A stretch of 64,000 nucleotides of DNA from assembly GCA_020137815.1 (NCBI GenBank), contig CM035354.1:8106487-8170486 (forward strand). The letters are read 5' to 3'. Of the stretch, positions 1 through 12,643 are shown piece after piece. Position 1 is the first letter of the stretch. Every line of letters starts with the position of its first letter. Made by a program: the position numbers and the translations under genes. The notes under the pieces are model-generated. The model was not told where the DNA came from and did no database searches. It saw only the letters and a list, made by a program, of their open reading frames with translations. Source of the DNA: Hormiphora californensis (lineage: Eukaryota > Ctenophora > Tentaculata > Cydippida > Pleurobrachiidae).

Positions 1-2380
1 ATGTTAGCTAATCGAGCAATTAACATATCTGATGCCCTGTTCTCCTCTGAGATGCCCGTCACAGATTCTGGAACACTCATAGCGCTCACCATGCTGATTA
101 GAGGGGAGGAGAGAGGGTTAATCCTGGAAAAGTTAATTAGGGATCTGAGAGATAATTAGTTGCCATTACTCAGTAGCCCGCTAGTAGCCCCTCGCCGACA
201 TACAAAGGCTGAGAATCAGCTATTACCTGGCTGTACGATTGTCGTTTCGGAGTGGTGTGGTAGTGCCACCAGAGTGAATTGTGGCTGACTCAAAGCTCAG
301 CTCTGTAAACGCCTCAGATGTCATAGCCTGTGTGAGAATATCAAGAGTTAGGTTGATGAAGGAGTATCATGTGTGCTTTCAACATGACAATTAGTTTTAT
401 GAAGGAGCAACTCACATCTTCGGCCTGTTCCAGGGTTGGAGTTGACTCAACAGATGAACAGTATTCCACGGGTTCTATAGTGCTTAGAACCTCTAAATCT
501 GATGGGGTGATCTGGATAGTTTTCTTAATTTGGATTTCCGGATAAAGATTTCTCACTTCTTCCCTTCCATCATCATTCTCCTCTATTGATTTCAGCTCAT
601 CCTCAATAATGTCTTCTAAATCATCCGGTACAATATCCTCTGTGATCTGATCTCCATTGTCTGTTCCCTGTTCCTCTGTTATCTGATCCTCATTGTCTGT
701 TCCTTGATCCTCTGTTATCTGATCCCCATTGTCTGTTCCCTGATCCTCTGTTATCTGACCTCCATTGTCTGTTCCCTGATCCTCTGTTATCTGATCCCCA
801 TTGTCTGTTCCTTGATCCTCTGTTATCTGATCCCCATTGTCTGTTCCTTGATCCTCTGTTATCTGATCCCCATTGTCTGTTCCTTGATCCTCTGTTATCT
901 GATCATCAAGTGTCACGTGACTCAGCGAGGAGGATGACATGTCAGGTCCTACCACGGTACTGCTACTGGATGTTTCTGTCACCATATCAACCTGAGATAA
1001 ACTGAGAACAGAGTTTGTCTGAGAAGGAGGATCTCCGATTACAACTGGAGAGATACTGTCGCCAAGAGGAGGCGTCGCAACGGATAAAGGCAGATATGCA
1101 GGTGGCGTTGTGGCAAGAGCTAATCCACCAAATAGTTTGTTTTCTGGAGGCGTCGTTGAAGATGACTTGTCCGGCGAAGATGAGGTTGGTTGAGGAGGAT
1201 GCGAGTTTGTTTGCGGAGGAGAAGATGTTGTTTGGGAAGGTGAGGTTGTTTGCGGAGAAGGCGAGGTTTGTTGTGGAGGAGGCGAGGTTGTTTTGTCCGA
1301 CGAAGATGTTTGCGGAGGAGGCGAGGTTGTTTGCGGAGGAGTCGAAGTTGTTTGCGGAGGAGGCGACATTGATTGCGGAGGAGATGAAGTTGTTTGCGGA
1401 GGTGAAGAAGTAGTTTGCGGAGGAGGCGAGATTGATTGCGGTGGAGGCGAGGTTGTTTTGTCCGGCGAAGATGTTTGAGGAGGCGAGGTTGTTTGCGGAG
1501 GAGACGAAGTTGTTTGCGGAGGAGGCGAGACTGCCTCTGAATTAGGTGATACTGTAAAGGAAGGTGGAGCAGGGGATTGTTGAGGAACAGGACTCTGAAG
1601 AATAGTGTGGGTGCTAGTGAATAGGGCTGTCTCCTGCGAGGAATAGGAGCTAGGTGTAACTAGTTCATGATCTCTCTGAACCAGTACATCCTCCTCCTCT
1701 ATCCCACCCACCACATCGTCTCCTCCATCTTTCTCCTCAGCACAAAACACCTCTCTCTCATCTTCCTCAGGGATCAGTGCATCTACTGATTGAGCAGAGG
1801 TTCCTAGAATCGCAATGGAGGATACTGACGATCGGACAGTCTCGTTACTAAGAGAGTTCCTCATTTTCGTTTGTATCGGGATCTCTGCCTCTCCGTTCTC
1901 CTCCTCCTCCTCCTCATTATCAGAGGCAATGACATGGACAGATGAGGTTGAGGCAAGGATCTGGACGCTAGATGAGTTTTCAATGAGGCGAGACTCGCTA
2001 TCATCTATATTGAAACTGATGACCCTCTGGACGTCTGGTTCTATTGCAGTCTTGACAGTGTCCCCACTGGTCGTCTCACTAACACCCTCTTCTACAGTAT
2101 CCTCCTCTTCTTCCTCTTCTTCTGTTCTGGGGCTCTTAATAGGAGTGGATGCCATTCTCTGGAGACCACCCTCCTCTATACACGAGAGAAATGTAGTGTC
2201 GGAGGAGGCACATGTTCTAAACGAGGAGCCATGTTCTGGACTAGTGTCAACTGTTTGCGGAGGACCAGCGCTTAGCAACCCTGCATCTGGACTTAGCAAC
2301 CGAGGACTTGTGTGTTGAGCAGGAGATGATGAGGGGATGATAATTTCAGGTGGCTGTTCATCGTCTTCAGGTGAACTCAT
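1..2380 (-). CDS. Unrecognised acidic, repeat-rich protein (3' part lies outside the window)
   Basis: I do not recognise this protein. Three exons are visible: 416-2380, 227-327 and 1-93 (open at the window edge). The junctions agree in phase: exon 1 ends GAT before GTGAGT, exon 2 starts after CACAG, and exon 3 starts after ATCAG. The start is ATG at 2380, encoding MSSPEDDEQPPEI, two bases after an acceptor-like CTGTAG. The chain is strongly acidic (runs of Glu), with a Ser/Pro region of PPQTTS-type repeats (about 1170-1530) and about seven copies of a 12-residue unit ITEDQGTDNGDQ (about 650-905). There is no signal peptide or membrane segment in what is visible, so it is probably an intrinsically disordered protein. 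Long ORFs on the other strand here are shadows of the repeats. Confidence 0.65.
649..905. repeat. 36-bp coding tandem repeat (12-aa unit, about 7 copies)
   Basis: On the minus strand the units read ITEDQGTDNGDQ with few substitutions (NGG, NED and EEQ variants). Near-identity at the DNA level indicates recent unequal expansion inside the exon. Confidence 0.85.
1170..1530. repeat. Pro/Gln/Ser/Thr coding minisatellite
   Basis: Imperfect short units on the minus strand encode PPQTTS, PPQSTS and SPDKTTS-like repeats, in frame with the surrounding exon. The array is likely length-polymorphic. Confidence 0.75.
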
Positions 2381-2400
2381 AGCTACAGGAAGATAGAAAT

Positions 2401-3095
2401 GTTAATTGGGGGAAGTTACAGGAAGAGAGAGGTGTTAGTTGGGGGACACCCGACACACAGCCAGTTAGTTGGGGGACACCAAGAGAATTACAAAGTCATA
2501 TCTCAAAGAGGGTTGAGTTGAAAAGAAGGAGCATTAACTGAAAAAATAATAACTAATTCACTACAGTTGCAGTGTACACTGTACAATTCACAGATACACT
2601 CTCTCGCACGAGGGTACTTTCTGTATACCCCGTTCAGATAAAATAAAGGTAAATAAAGCAATAAAACCCAGTCAACTTAGAGAAAAATATTATATACACA
2701 CCGCCACCACCGTCCACCAGTGTTATCGTGGTTACTATGGTAACTCGTCGCCATAGTAACCTGAACTTGTTACCATGGTAACACCAACACTAAACACAAT
2801 TCCAGTCTTTCTTTTTTAATTTAACTTCTGACCCTAACGAAAATAATTGAGCAAAAGGATAATAAATCTGGAGAAGCAGTTTTTTAATCGTCGCCAATCG
2901 AGAAGCTATTCAGTTCAAATAATTCCCCTGGACGCTGAAAGATGTTCTTTTGTTAAAAACATGCAGGTGATATCAATAATCATGCACAAATTAGTCACAT
3001 AAAATCAGTAACATGTATCTAGTGGTTACCATAGTAACTGAGTACCATGTATCTAGTGGTCACCATGCCAATGGTTACCATGGTAACTGGGTGAC
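2401..3095. other. Intergenic stretch with palindromic TTACCATGGTAAC-type repeats
   Basis: No supportable gene. It holds several variants of the palindrome GTTACCATGGTAAC (around 2731-2782 and 3023-3090), including a hairpin GGTTACTATGG / CCATAGTAACC at about 2731-2762, and two tandem copies of an ATGTATCTAGTGGT segment (about 3013-3065). The same palindrome family recurs in EFCAB6 intron 5. Confidence 0.6.
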
Positions 3096-5866
3096 TCAGC
3101 ACTGGTAAGGCTCCCCGCCACCAGGGGGTATAACCCTTACAACCCACCCCCTAGCTGTACCCGCCGCCCTCGTATGACAACTCACAATATAGGGACTGGG
3201 TGGTTTCTCTCTATTGTATCTCCATGCCTTTATGACCAGATACCCGATGAGCCACAGATAGAGTGCGAGGAAGATAGCCACTGGAATGTAGAGGCCTATG
3301 TTGGAGGGGAGGAGGGCTATGTAGGTATAGACAAAGTACCCATTTATACCCATAACTAACACTGCTAATGACCACAACAGGATGCAGGAACATCTGAGGA
3401 ATAATCGGTCAGTTAGTAAATGGTAGCCACGTGGGTGGAGAAGTGTTATTCATGGAATTCGGAAACACCACTCATTGTTGAGCCGTCCAGATCTCAAGGC
3501 GATTTTAAAACGTAGAGCAATTGTGATATCTGAAAACCGACTGTTACCTGTTCATAGCGAACTCTCCCATGATTCTATAACTGCCAGTAAATGTTAGGAT
3601 GGGAATGAGAGCGAAGGGAAGCTGGAGACTCTGTAGTACATTCAACATTTCATTCCAACCACTAAAGTTAGCACCACTAATAAGGGCCAGGGAGAGGGTG
3701 GGACCTATGGCTATCACCCTGGTTACCAAGACTCGCAACCACCGGGGCCACTTTAGCAACAAGAAACCCTGTGGGAACGAAGCTAATAGTAAGGGAATAG
3801 AGATTGGACTTGGGACTAATTTCAAGTTTCATTGAACTACTGAGAACTGATTAGAACGTATAATATTTAACTGTTTCTCTCACCTCCATAACAAACTGTC
3901 CAGAGTAGGTGCCAGTCATTGTTGAACTCTGCCCCGCTGCCAGTAGACCCAGTGCCCAGATAACCCCTGCTATCTTCCCATAACAATTCTCTAGGAACAC
4001 TCCCGCACTCTGCAGGTTTATATCCCCCTCTGTTGTATTCATATCTGTCCACGTGTTCGCTTTACACTCCTCCGTAGCTTCTGTTTTAGGGAAATATCCC
4101 TGTGCAAACACTGCAACCACACACATGTTTACTAGGAACGATGCACCCAGTGCAATGGCTGACTCTATGAAGTAGTACATGTTGGCTTCCCTGACCTTGT
4201 CCCTCCTCTTCCTATCGATATCACGGGACCGGACAAGGGCAGAGTGGAGGTATAGGTTGTGAGGCATTATCACAGCTCCCACTATTCCTACTGCTTGTTT
4301 TATTACAAACATGTTGCAGCCCTTACACCAAGGCACCACCAGACCCAGAGCTAGTTTACTGGCATCAGGGGCTGCTATAGCGAACTGAGGGGGGGGGATG
4401 AGAATTAGAAACATTGATGAGAGGGGAAAAATAGTTAGAATGGGAGGAGTACATTAGTATGAAGGTGAAAAACTGGGTCTTGTTCGAATTGTACCTCGGT
4501 TCCAAATGACATGGCCATGACACATATCAAGAACCCAAAGAATGCCTCAAGTTTTCTCAACCCATATTTGTCCAGCAGTAGAAAGAGGAAGGTATCACAC
4601 ACTGTTATCAGTGTTCCCACGTAGAGTGGTATCCTGGGGAAAGAGGGGTTGAGGTAGTATGGTAACGATATTTCCTCTACTCGCTGAGCAAGGGTAAGTA
4701 TCGCTCCAAAAGTATGCTGAATTCTCTGATGGGTCAGATTCTCTAGTTAAGAGCTAATACCTGCCGTTAGATAGTAGAAGGTAAGCTATTGCTGTGCCTA
4801 TCACTTCCTGCATATCACTCCCTATAATTGCTATCTCAACCATAATCCAGAGAGGAATCCTGGCCTTCCCTGGGTACTCGTCCCTACATACCTCTGCCAG
4901 ATGCTTCCCTAAAAGGGGGGGGGTACTGAACAGGGGTGGAGACTGTGTGACGTCACATGTAGACACAGTGTGGGGCTGAGTTAAAAGAGTGGGTGTGTGT
5001 AAGTGCGCGCGATATATCCGATACTGAAACTTTCTTTCGCCAGAGATTTGGGGTTTGTCACCCGCGCCCTACTGCTAAATGGTGTTACATGCGTTCTAAA
5101 GTTGCTTCGAAAATACGCTGTATCAAAATAAATAATTGATGAAGGGAGTGTGTGGCATGATTTAGATACCTGTTACAACTCCTAACCGTGCAGAAAGTCT
5201 CTGAAGAAGCAGCCCAACAATAGTAGAGAGCAATAACACCCAGAGCAGCTGGAGATAAGGAAACAAGTTGTATGAAAGGAGGAAAACAAGTTGTATAACA
5301 ACGGAAGACGGAGAGGCATCACTGATGAGTGATGAGTTGTGTGTAAATCTTACCTTGTATTCTGCAGCTGCTCCAGCTTGAAGGTCACTCTCTACATTCC
5401 CTGGATCCAGATAAGCGATACTCATAAGAAACCCAGGTCCGGTGAATGCCCACAACTTCCTCCAACTAAACTTGCTCTCTCCCCCTCCCTCCGGAACGGC
5501 TATCTTCTCTGTAGTGAAGTATGTGGTGAACTCGTCATCTCCTACTGAGCTGGCCTGGGGTAAATCTGATTCTGAGAGAGGGGAGGGAGGGTTAGGAGAG
5601 CTGTGAGGTGGGTGCCATATAAGAGAGGGTCTAAACAAAGAAAAGTAACCGGAGAAATGGTCAATTGCTTGACCCTCTCTCTCACCGCCCCCCGGTAAAG
5701 GAGGGTTAGAACATAACAAGTTAACGATAGAATTTTGAACTAAAAACTCGCCCTAAAGATTAGAACGATGGAATAACTAAAACTCGCCCATTTTCTGTGT
5801 ACCATAGTCGCTGTCTGAGTCCTCGGGGAGGAGCCTCTGTCTACCAGAGGAAGTTCTCCGGGGCAT
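3096..5866 (-). CDS. SLC11A2: NRAMP-type proton-coupled divalent metal transporter
   Basis: SLC11 transporters move Fe2+/Mn2+ with protons across endosomal/lysosomal or plasma membranes. Eight exons join in phase: 5803-5866, 5354-5571, 5170-5248, 4761-4908, 4495-4633, 3884-4384, 3548-3768 and 3096-3393, giving about 555 aa, the family's normal length. The family signatures are present: TM1 [11 protein letters not shown] with the metal-binding Asp and Asn, [32 protein letters not shown], and TM6 [13 protein letters not shown] with the Met/His of the MPH motif. [20 protein letters not shown] and the C-terminal membrane segments are also intact. The TM7-8 loop carries an N-T-T glycosylation sequon. 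The start [10 protein letters not shown] in a small first exon is inferred from splice phase; it lies next to a tandem repeat. Vertebrate SLC11A1 and SLC11A2 both match, so the symbol is only the family's. No frame break was seen. Confidence 0.93.
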
Positions 5867-6050
5867 TGCCTGGTATACAGTTGATACTACTGCTGCAATG
5901 GTAGTGTGGTGTGGCCTGATATACAGTTGATACTACTGCTGCTGCAATGGTAGTGTGGTGTGGCCTGGTATACAGTTGTTACTACTGCTGCAATGGTAGT
6001 GTGGTGTGGCCTCGTATACTGTTGCCACTACTGCTGCAATGGTGTGGTGC
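5866..6050. repeat. About 50-bp tandem repeat, roughly four copies
   Basis: Units share TATACAGTTG.TACTACTGCTGCAATGG and TAGTGTGGTGTGGCCT. The array abuts the putative first exon of the NRAMP gene and may lie in its 5' UTR or promoter. Confidence 0.8.
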
Positions 6051-6467
6051 TGTGATTCCTAGTATTGTTCTGGAATACAGTATGTATACTGCTCATGTCA
6101 TAACGGTGCCATACACCCACTACCTACAAGGTGTTACATGTGTGTTAGGGAAGTTTAAACAGGCAGGATATAGTTCAGGGTGATACGTTTGGGGTAATAA
6201 AAACACACACAAGTTACACAGAACAACAAAGGATTATTTATAAAACATGCACAACAGAAATAATAAATCAATAGATCTTGTTCTCTCTCTTTTGTAATAT
6301 TCACATAATGATGTGTGGTGATGTGGCTCTAAAAATATAGATCAATGTGTTAAAATACAAAAATAAACTTTTCAAACCCCAAAATGCAATCAATTTTCAG
6401 AAAATAACGCCCCATATTTGCAGTTCCACCCATGACCCGCACAGCTAAACACAGCAGGATACACCCT

Positions 6468-9400
6468 CTACAGGGAGGTAGCAGAATCATCCCATCTGGC
6501 TGCCATCCCAGAGGCCAACCTCTCTCCAATCTCTCCATCATCATCCTCATCCTCCTCATGCCCATATATGGTTCGGAGCTCGTCCACTTTACACTGGAAC
6601 TGTAGCTTGCTGCCGGGGTAACACAACTCCATAAGTCTGGTGTACTCTGTGACGTTGTGGAAGAAGGTGGAGAGGTACTTGGTTCTAACTGCAGAGAATA
6701 GACACTCCTCCTTAGACAGGTGTTTATCAATCTGGGCGAGGGGGGAGGTATCATATCGGGTATCGGGTATGGGATGGTGAGGGATGGGTCGTGGTGGGTA
6801 GGGGGTATGGGATGGTGGGTACTGGGTACTGGGTATGGGGTATGGGATGGTAAGAAATGATAGAGGTCAGAGAAATCAAGGGGAATTTAGATCGTAAAAG
6901 AAAGGTGGCTATAACCACAACTGTAAAGTTTAGGGAATACTGAGGTAAATTATGTAATAAGGGGCAACATAGCAAGTGAGGGGGCCACAAGAGGGCGAGA
7001 GCGGGGGCGTGTGTAATTGATACTCCTAATGAAAGGATGAACCTAGATAACCCATCATTATAATTAGCTAGTATGGAGCGGAGAATTGCTAAGGACTCTG
7101 TTCGAATGTTCTAGAAGGAATGTAGTGTAAAACAAGTCAGGTGTAATAGAAATTCTAGAGCTGCATAAGATCAATAACTGGTGGAAAAAAGTGAAGGGGT
7201 TGCTGTATCGGTATCAATAGTAATCTCCAGTAATCTCACCTTCGCGATGCTATTATCAATACTCTTCTTGACGACTTTGAACTGGTGATCATCCAACAAC
7301 TTTACCAACACTGACTTGCTATAACTCATATTGAAACCCACCTCCTCAGGCCGCATTGCTGGAGTTAGACAACTCTTTACACCCGTGAAAAATGTGCTGT
7401 AAAAAGGTGCTACCGTTGACAAAACACGAATCACACAACAATAACAAACCAACAAGTATCCGAGTGATTTCAATAATTGATCGAGTGAGATTTCAATCAT
7501 CACAAAATCAGATAGACTGTACCTTATTTTCTCGATGGGATCACCCAGTTTCCCCTTGATGTACCCCTCCAGGTGCTCTCTATACATCTTGTCGCAGTTC
7601 TTCAGGTGTTCAGACAGGGTCGCCAGACCCATCCAGTTCAGTCTCCTACCAATGTGATGGTAATTCTCAAACATAACCACCTCATAGGGTATCTTTTGTT
7701 GCTCCTTCGCTGCTCGGTCTATAGCTTGGAATAGGGCATCCAGCAGCGCTTTATAACCCTGGAAAGAAGGGAACAGTTGAGTTATTGAAGGTAGAAACAC
7801 GAATTATGGAGAAAGCTAGAAGAGAAGAGAGAGAAGAGAAAAAGAGTTAGTGATCTACACCAACCTTCTCAAGTTCCACTCTCCGTTCCTCATTGTGGAA
7901 CAGATTCTCTGCCTCCTGGACAAACTGGTCAAACTTGTGAACAGGTCGGAGAATTCCACAACTCTTGCTCTTGTTGACCCTCGTCTCTTTGATTTGTGTT
8001 ACCTGCGTGTATTGGAAATAGTAGTTATCACTGGGAAGTGTGTTATAGCACAGGCACACACTGTGGACTGACAGTAAAAAACTAAGAAACAGTAGACTAT
8101 AACTGTGAGCTATACTGAGTCAGTGAACAATAAACCTACACAGTACACAGGTGGAATGCACAACAAAGGAGAGCTGTGTAAAACAGAATAAAGAAAAAGG
8201 GTGGAGCAGGATATCTGTAGACAATATACCTGAGAAGCAATGAACTGATCAAAGTTCTTCTTAGCACGAACTACACACCCTCCATAGAACTTCCTGATGT
8301 ACTGTCCAGAGCGGTGATCATGACTCGCCTTGATCAGTCTCAGGTACATGAACAGAGCGTAGTAGCTATCCACCTTGTTACTGAGTAGAATGGTTGGTGT
8401 GATCAATATACTCCGCAGAGTGTAATAACTACATACCTAGTTTAAAAGTTCAGGGCAGTGGGTGCTTTGTGAGATCCACCAACTGCTAATGTCATGAATT
8501 TTACATACCTAATTTTATTATTTTCAAGTTCTCACCTAGTTTCAAGGAACTGCATGAATTCCTCATCCATCTTAGCGCCCAATATCTCCCCCATCTTCCT
8601 CTCTGTCCTCCCATTCTCCTCCTTCACTTTGCTCCAAACACTATCCTCCATCTCAGGAGTGTGTTCTGCAATCACAGGATACCCCCAAACTTTATTCAGA
8701 TGATCCTCCTCATTCACAATCCGGGACTTGACAAACTCCATATGTTTCATCAAGATCTTGTCAAAGTTGCTATTGTTCTCCAGTTGTAGTTGGAACCCAC
8801 TCTCGTTACTCCCCCGGGTTGCAATAGAGTCCAGGGAACCTAGAGAGTCCCTTCTGAAGCTGGACAAACTCTTCTGAGAGGCGCTCAGATCCACAGCAGA
8901 GGCAGCAGGTTTACCGGCAAATGAGAACCCTTTATCTTGATTAGATCTCTTCTGGAGCAGGTTTGCCTTGTCTTTGAAGTAGCTCGTTATCTCAGCTCTG
9001 TAGCCCTTTTAGTGGTCTCCATGTAAGCCTGGTGTATGGCATCATACACGTTCCTGTCAAACCCACGGCACCATTGTAACAGGTTGGTATACCTGTCTAT
9101 GTTGATATGTACGTGCCATGTGCTTCCCCTGCCAGTCCCTTCTAAACAGGGTGTTCATCTCATCATTCAGCATCTTCACTGCCCCACTGAGGAACACCTC
9201 ACAGTGTGCCAGGGTATCCTGGGAACACCTCATTTCAGCAAGATCATGTCCTCTAATGGCACTCACCCGCTCCTGGATTTGCAGCACAGCAGAAGTGAAA
9301 GAAGGATCGTTTATAGAGGTCAGACTGGATAGATTGTACGGTAGTGTAACTAGATCCACTAGCTCCTTTGTCGTCTTAGCAAGCCTCACATGGTTCTGAA

Positions 9401-10238
9401 CCCGAAGGTTTGAGGTGCTACTCTTCTGGTATATCTCCAGTACTGATGCTTCTTTCTGTGCCAACATCTTGCTGTACATGTCCAGGTTCTGTTCGAGTTG
9501 TTTCATCTTTCTAATGGCATCATCCATAGTAACAAACAGCTGAGTAATCTCGTCCTCAACAGTTATTATAGAGTGGATATTAGCGTTATCCAGCCCAGAT
9601 AACTCCTGACTTTGTCCTGTAATAAATTCCTCTGAACTCAGCCAGTTACAGTTAGCACACACCTTATCCAAATCTTCCTCCTCCGCTGTAGTAATGTATT
9701 TCCTTTTGTACTCGTGGGCAATGGCCTCCGACATGTTAACTACTTCCTGCATCCCCTGTAGGGTGTCGGAGAGGTTCACTGTTTCTTCAAGCATTCCAAA
9801 GTCGACATTTCTGTAATCAGGCATGGACTCTTTTGGGAGAAGTTTACACAACTTGTACAGATCCACGAGGAAGGATTTCTTTTTGTTCCAGCTGCTACAC
9901 TCAAAATGCAGAGCTTTCTTGTTGTCATTGATAGAGAACACAAAGTCATTTCTGGAAGCATCTCGAGCGAGGAAGTCCACAGTAAAACTTTCGATGAGGG
10001 AGAACTTGTGCTTGATCCGGAACTCACTCTTGTTTTGGTGGATTATGTACAATGTGTAGTTGTGTTGTGAGCCTACCAAATGTGTGACTATGATATGAAA
10101 CTTCTTTGGACGACCACCTTTACTCGCTTTCCCCTTTTTCATGACATCCACGACGAGTTTCAGCTTCTCATTATCTCCAATAACCGAGGACAAGGCATCC
10201 CCTGAGCGACCCTTGGTTGTGTGCCGGGATGTCATCAT
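6468..10238 (-). CDS. EXOC1: Exocyst complex component 1 (Sec3)
   Basis: EXOC1/Sec3 is an exocyst subunit that tethers secretory vesicles to PI(4,5)P2-rich plasma membrane. Exons are 8536-10238, 8230-8380, 7865-8002, 7523-7758, 7240-7396 and 6468-6731, about 882 aa against about 894 in human. The N-terminal ~150 residues are the Sec3 PIP2-binding PH-like domain (KKFHIIVTHLVG, FDVDFLARDAS-like, ECSSWNKKKSFLVDLYKLC). A coiled coil follows (LDNANIHSIITVEDEITQL), then the C-terminal rod, including KNFDQFIASQ, KSCGILRPVHKFDQF and the near-terminal ELCYPGSKLQFQ, which matches vertebrate CYPGSG. Two compensating single-base breaks bracket 9004-9064: an extra base in the AAACCC run and a missing base in TTTT. 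Between them the conserved DRNVYDAIHQAYMETTK lies in another frame. These are probably sequence errors. An acceptor-like AG lies one base before the ATG. The gene is head-to-head with SEC61A. Confidence 0.93.
6748..6860. repeat. G/T-rich low-complexity tandem repeat (GGTATGGGATGGT)
   Basis: Short variants of GGGTATGGGATGG and GGGTACT are repeated in the last EXOC1 intron. They are G-rich on the plus strand. No coding potential is supported here. Confidence 0.7.
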
Positions 10239-10605
10239 CCTAGAGTTAAATTAGAGCTGTACAAGGGGCAAAACGGGGCTCGAAGGAGAAGAAAAAGTAA
10301 AAACGTCTTTTGAAAAAGTTTTTGATTTTGTGAGCTGTCTCGAAAATTTTCGTCAGGTTCGCGCGGCGCGGCTTAGCATCGCAATACGAATTTTCAAAAT
10401 GTTTTGCGCGCCGCTAACCATCGAAGTTTAAAAAAGTCGCGTTGGATGACACAGTACCCTCTTCATAAATGTGTTGGACACACGTCACTCCCTTCTTTCC
10501 TTTTTGATAGCTGTTTGTAAACAAGATACAGCAACTTTTGTTTGCTGTCTTTCGTTATATATTTTGATTGATACGTTTCACTGAATTCTCTATTACACCG
10601 ACATC
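10239..10605. promoter_or_regulatory. Bidirectional promoter region between EXOC1 and SEC61A
   Basis: Only 367 bp separate the two divergent starts. The segment contains a CpG-rich core (GCGCGGCGCGGC near 10359 and GCGCGCCGC near 10405), unlike the AT-richer surroundings, so a shared promoter is the simplest reading. No TATA box is evident. Confidence 0.5.
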
Positions 10606-12562
10606 ATGGGCTGTAAGTTGCAATTATTTGGACTGTTTTTGAACTGCATTTGAAAACTTTAAAACCTTATTTATATTTAGTTTTTGGGCTGGAATAGCAT
10701 TTAGAAAGCTGATACTAATATTTGTTGTTTTTCAGTTAAAATATTGGAATACATGCAGCCCTTCTGCTCCTTCCTTCCGGAGGTCTCTAAACCAGAGCGA
10801 AAGGTAACATCTACAGATTGTGTTTTCTTTTATCTTTCTTGGTTTGTTATCTCGGAGTTATCTGAGACTTATCTTTTCTCATCTATTTTGCCTGTTTCTT
10901 CTTTTTCCTCAGACTGGCAACAATAAAACTTCTCCAAAGTTTCTGCACATCATCTACATATAATTCTACGTGGCAATTTGCACACTTTTATACTTTTTCA
11001 AAAACGAAAGCTAAACTTCACTTTCTTCAATTTCATTCTTTCTGTCATCAGCTATCCTTCTACCATCTTGTCTATCGTTGTATGTTATCATATCAGCTAG
11101 AAGTTGTTCCTAACCACTCCCCCTCCCCTCCCACAGATTCAGTTTAGAGAGAAGGTGCTATGGACGGCCATTACCCTATTCATCTTCCTGGTGTGTTGTC
11201 AGATCCCCCTTTTCGGAATTATGTCCAGTGAATCTGCTGATCCGTTCTACTGGATGCGAGTTATCATGGCCTCTAACAGGGGAACACTGATGGAACTGGG
11301 TATTACCCCCATCGTTACATCTGGTCTGATCATGCAGCTCCTTGCCGGTACCAAGATTATTGAAGTTGGTGATTCTGTCAAGGATAGGGCCCTCTTCAAT
11401 GGTGCCCAGAAATGTAAGAAACATTCATAATAGACAAGATTTACCATACATTATATCTGGACCAGTGGTCCCCAATAATATTTATCCATATCTAACCCCT
11501 CTCCTCTCCCCTCCCAGTGTTCGGTATGCTGATCACGGTATGTCAGGCTATTGTCTACGTAGTTACTGGTATGTACGGTGAACCTGCCGACCTTGGAATG
11601 GGAATCTGTCTTCTGATTATCATCCAGCTGCTCTGTTCCGGACTCATTGTTCTTCTGTTGGACGAACTTCTCCAGAAGGGATACGGTCTTGGATCTGGGT
11701 GAGTGGGGAGGAAGATAATACTAAACACATCTGGGAAGGGATGTTTGTTGTTTCCAATATATTCGTTTGTTTTTTGTTCCACAACTTTGTTCCACAACTA
11801 ACCCCCCCCCCTCTCCTCAGTATTTCTCTGTTCATTGCTACCAATATCTGTGAGACCATTGTATGGAAAGCATTCTCCCCCGCCACCATCAACACTGGAA
11901 AGGGTACTGAGTTCGAGGGAGCCGTTATTGCTCTTTTCCATCTCCTCGCCACTAGGACCGACAAAGTCAGGGGACTCAGGGAGGCCTTCTACCGACAGAA
12001 CCTTCCCAACTTGATGAACCTCATGGCCACTGTTGGAGTCTTCCTTATTGTCATCTACTTCCAGGTACGTTTAGTAATCTGTTGTACACGTGTTAGTTTT
12101 AGGGTGTTACACCAAGGATGTTCGTTGCAGGAAGCTGCTAGATACGTGTATTGATTTCACGTGTTATGACGTCACATAAAGTTAAGCTCTCCGTCTTAAG
12201 TTACACGTGTAAACTACTGCACGTTGCACATCATGACCTCACCACTATTGTATTGTTACCCATTGTTACTAACAACTGCACATGTCTAACTGGTGTTATG
12301 TTCCATATCTAGTAATTGGGGGAACCTCAATTCACGTCATTTTAGTTGGGCCATGTGGTTGTTTAAAAACACACAGCTACACACCTTGGAGCATTGTTTA
12401 CACATCATGCGGTATCTTCACACTCACAAAGGGGTTTACATTGTTACAGAGAGTTAACACATCCCCCTCCTACCACAGCTACCCTCGCATTGTAACACAG
12501 CTGCTGCTGCTGTGTAACTCCACTAAGTTGTTGTAACACTACTGACACTTTCACACGTGTTA

Positions 12563-12643
<81 letters not shown>

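Noticed and set aside
1015-1478. Plus-strand ORFs opposite the acidic protein
   Set aside because: They are shadows of the tandem repeats. Splice sites and the continuing exons support the minus strand.
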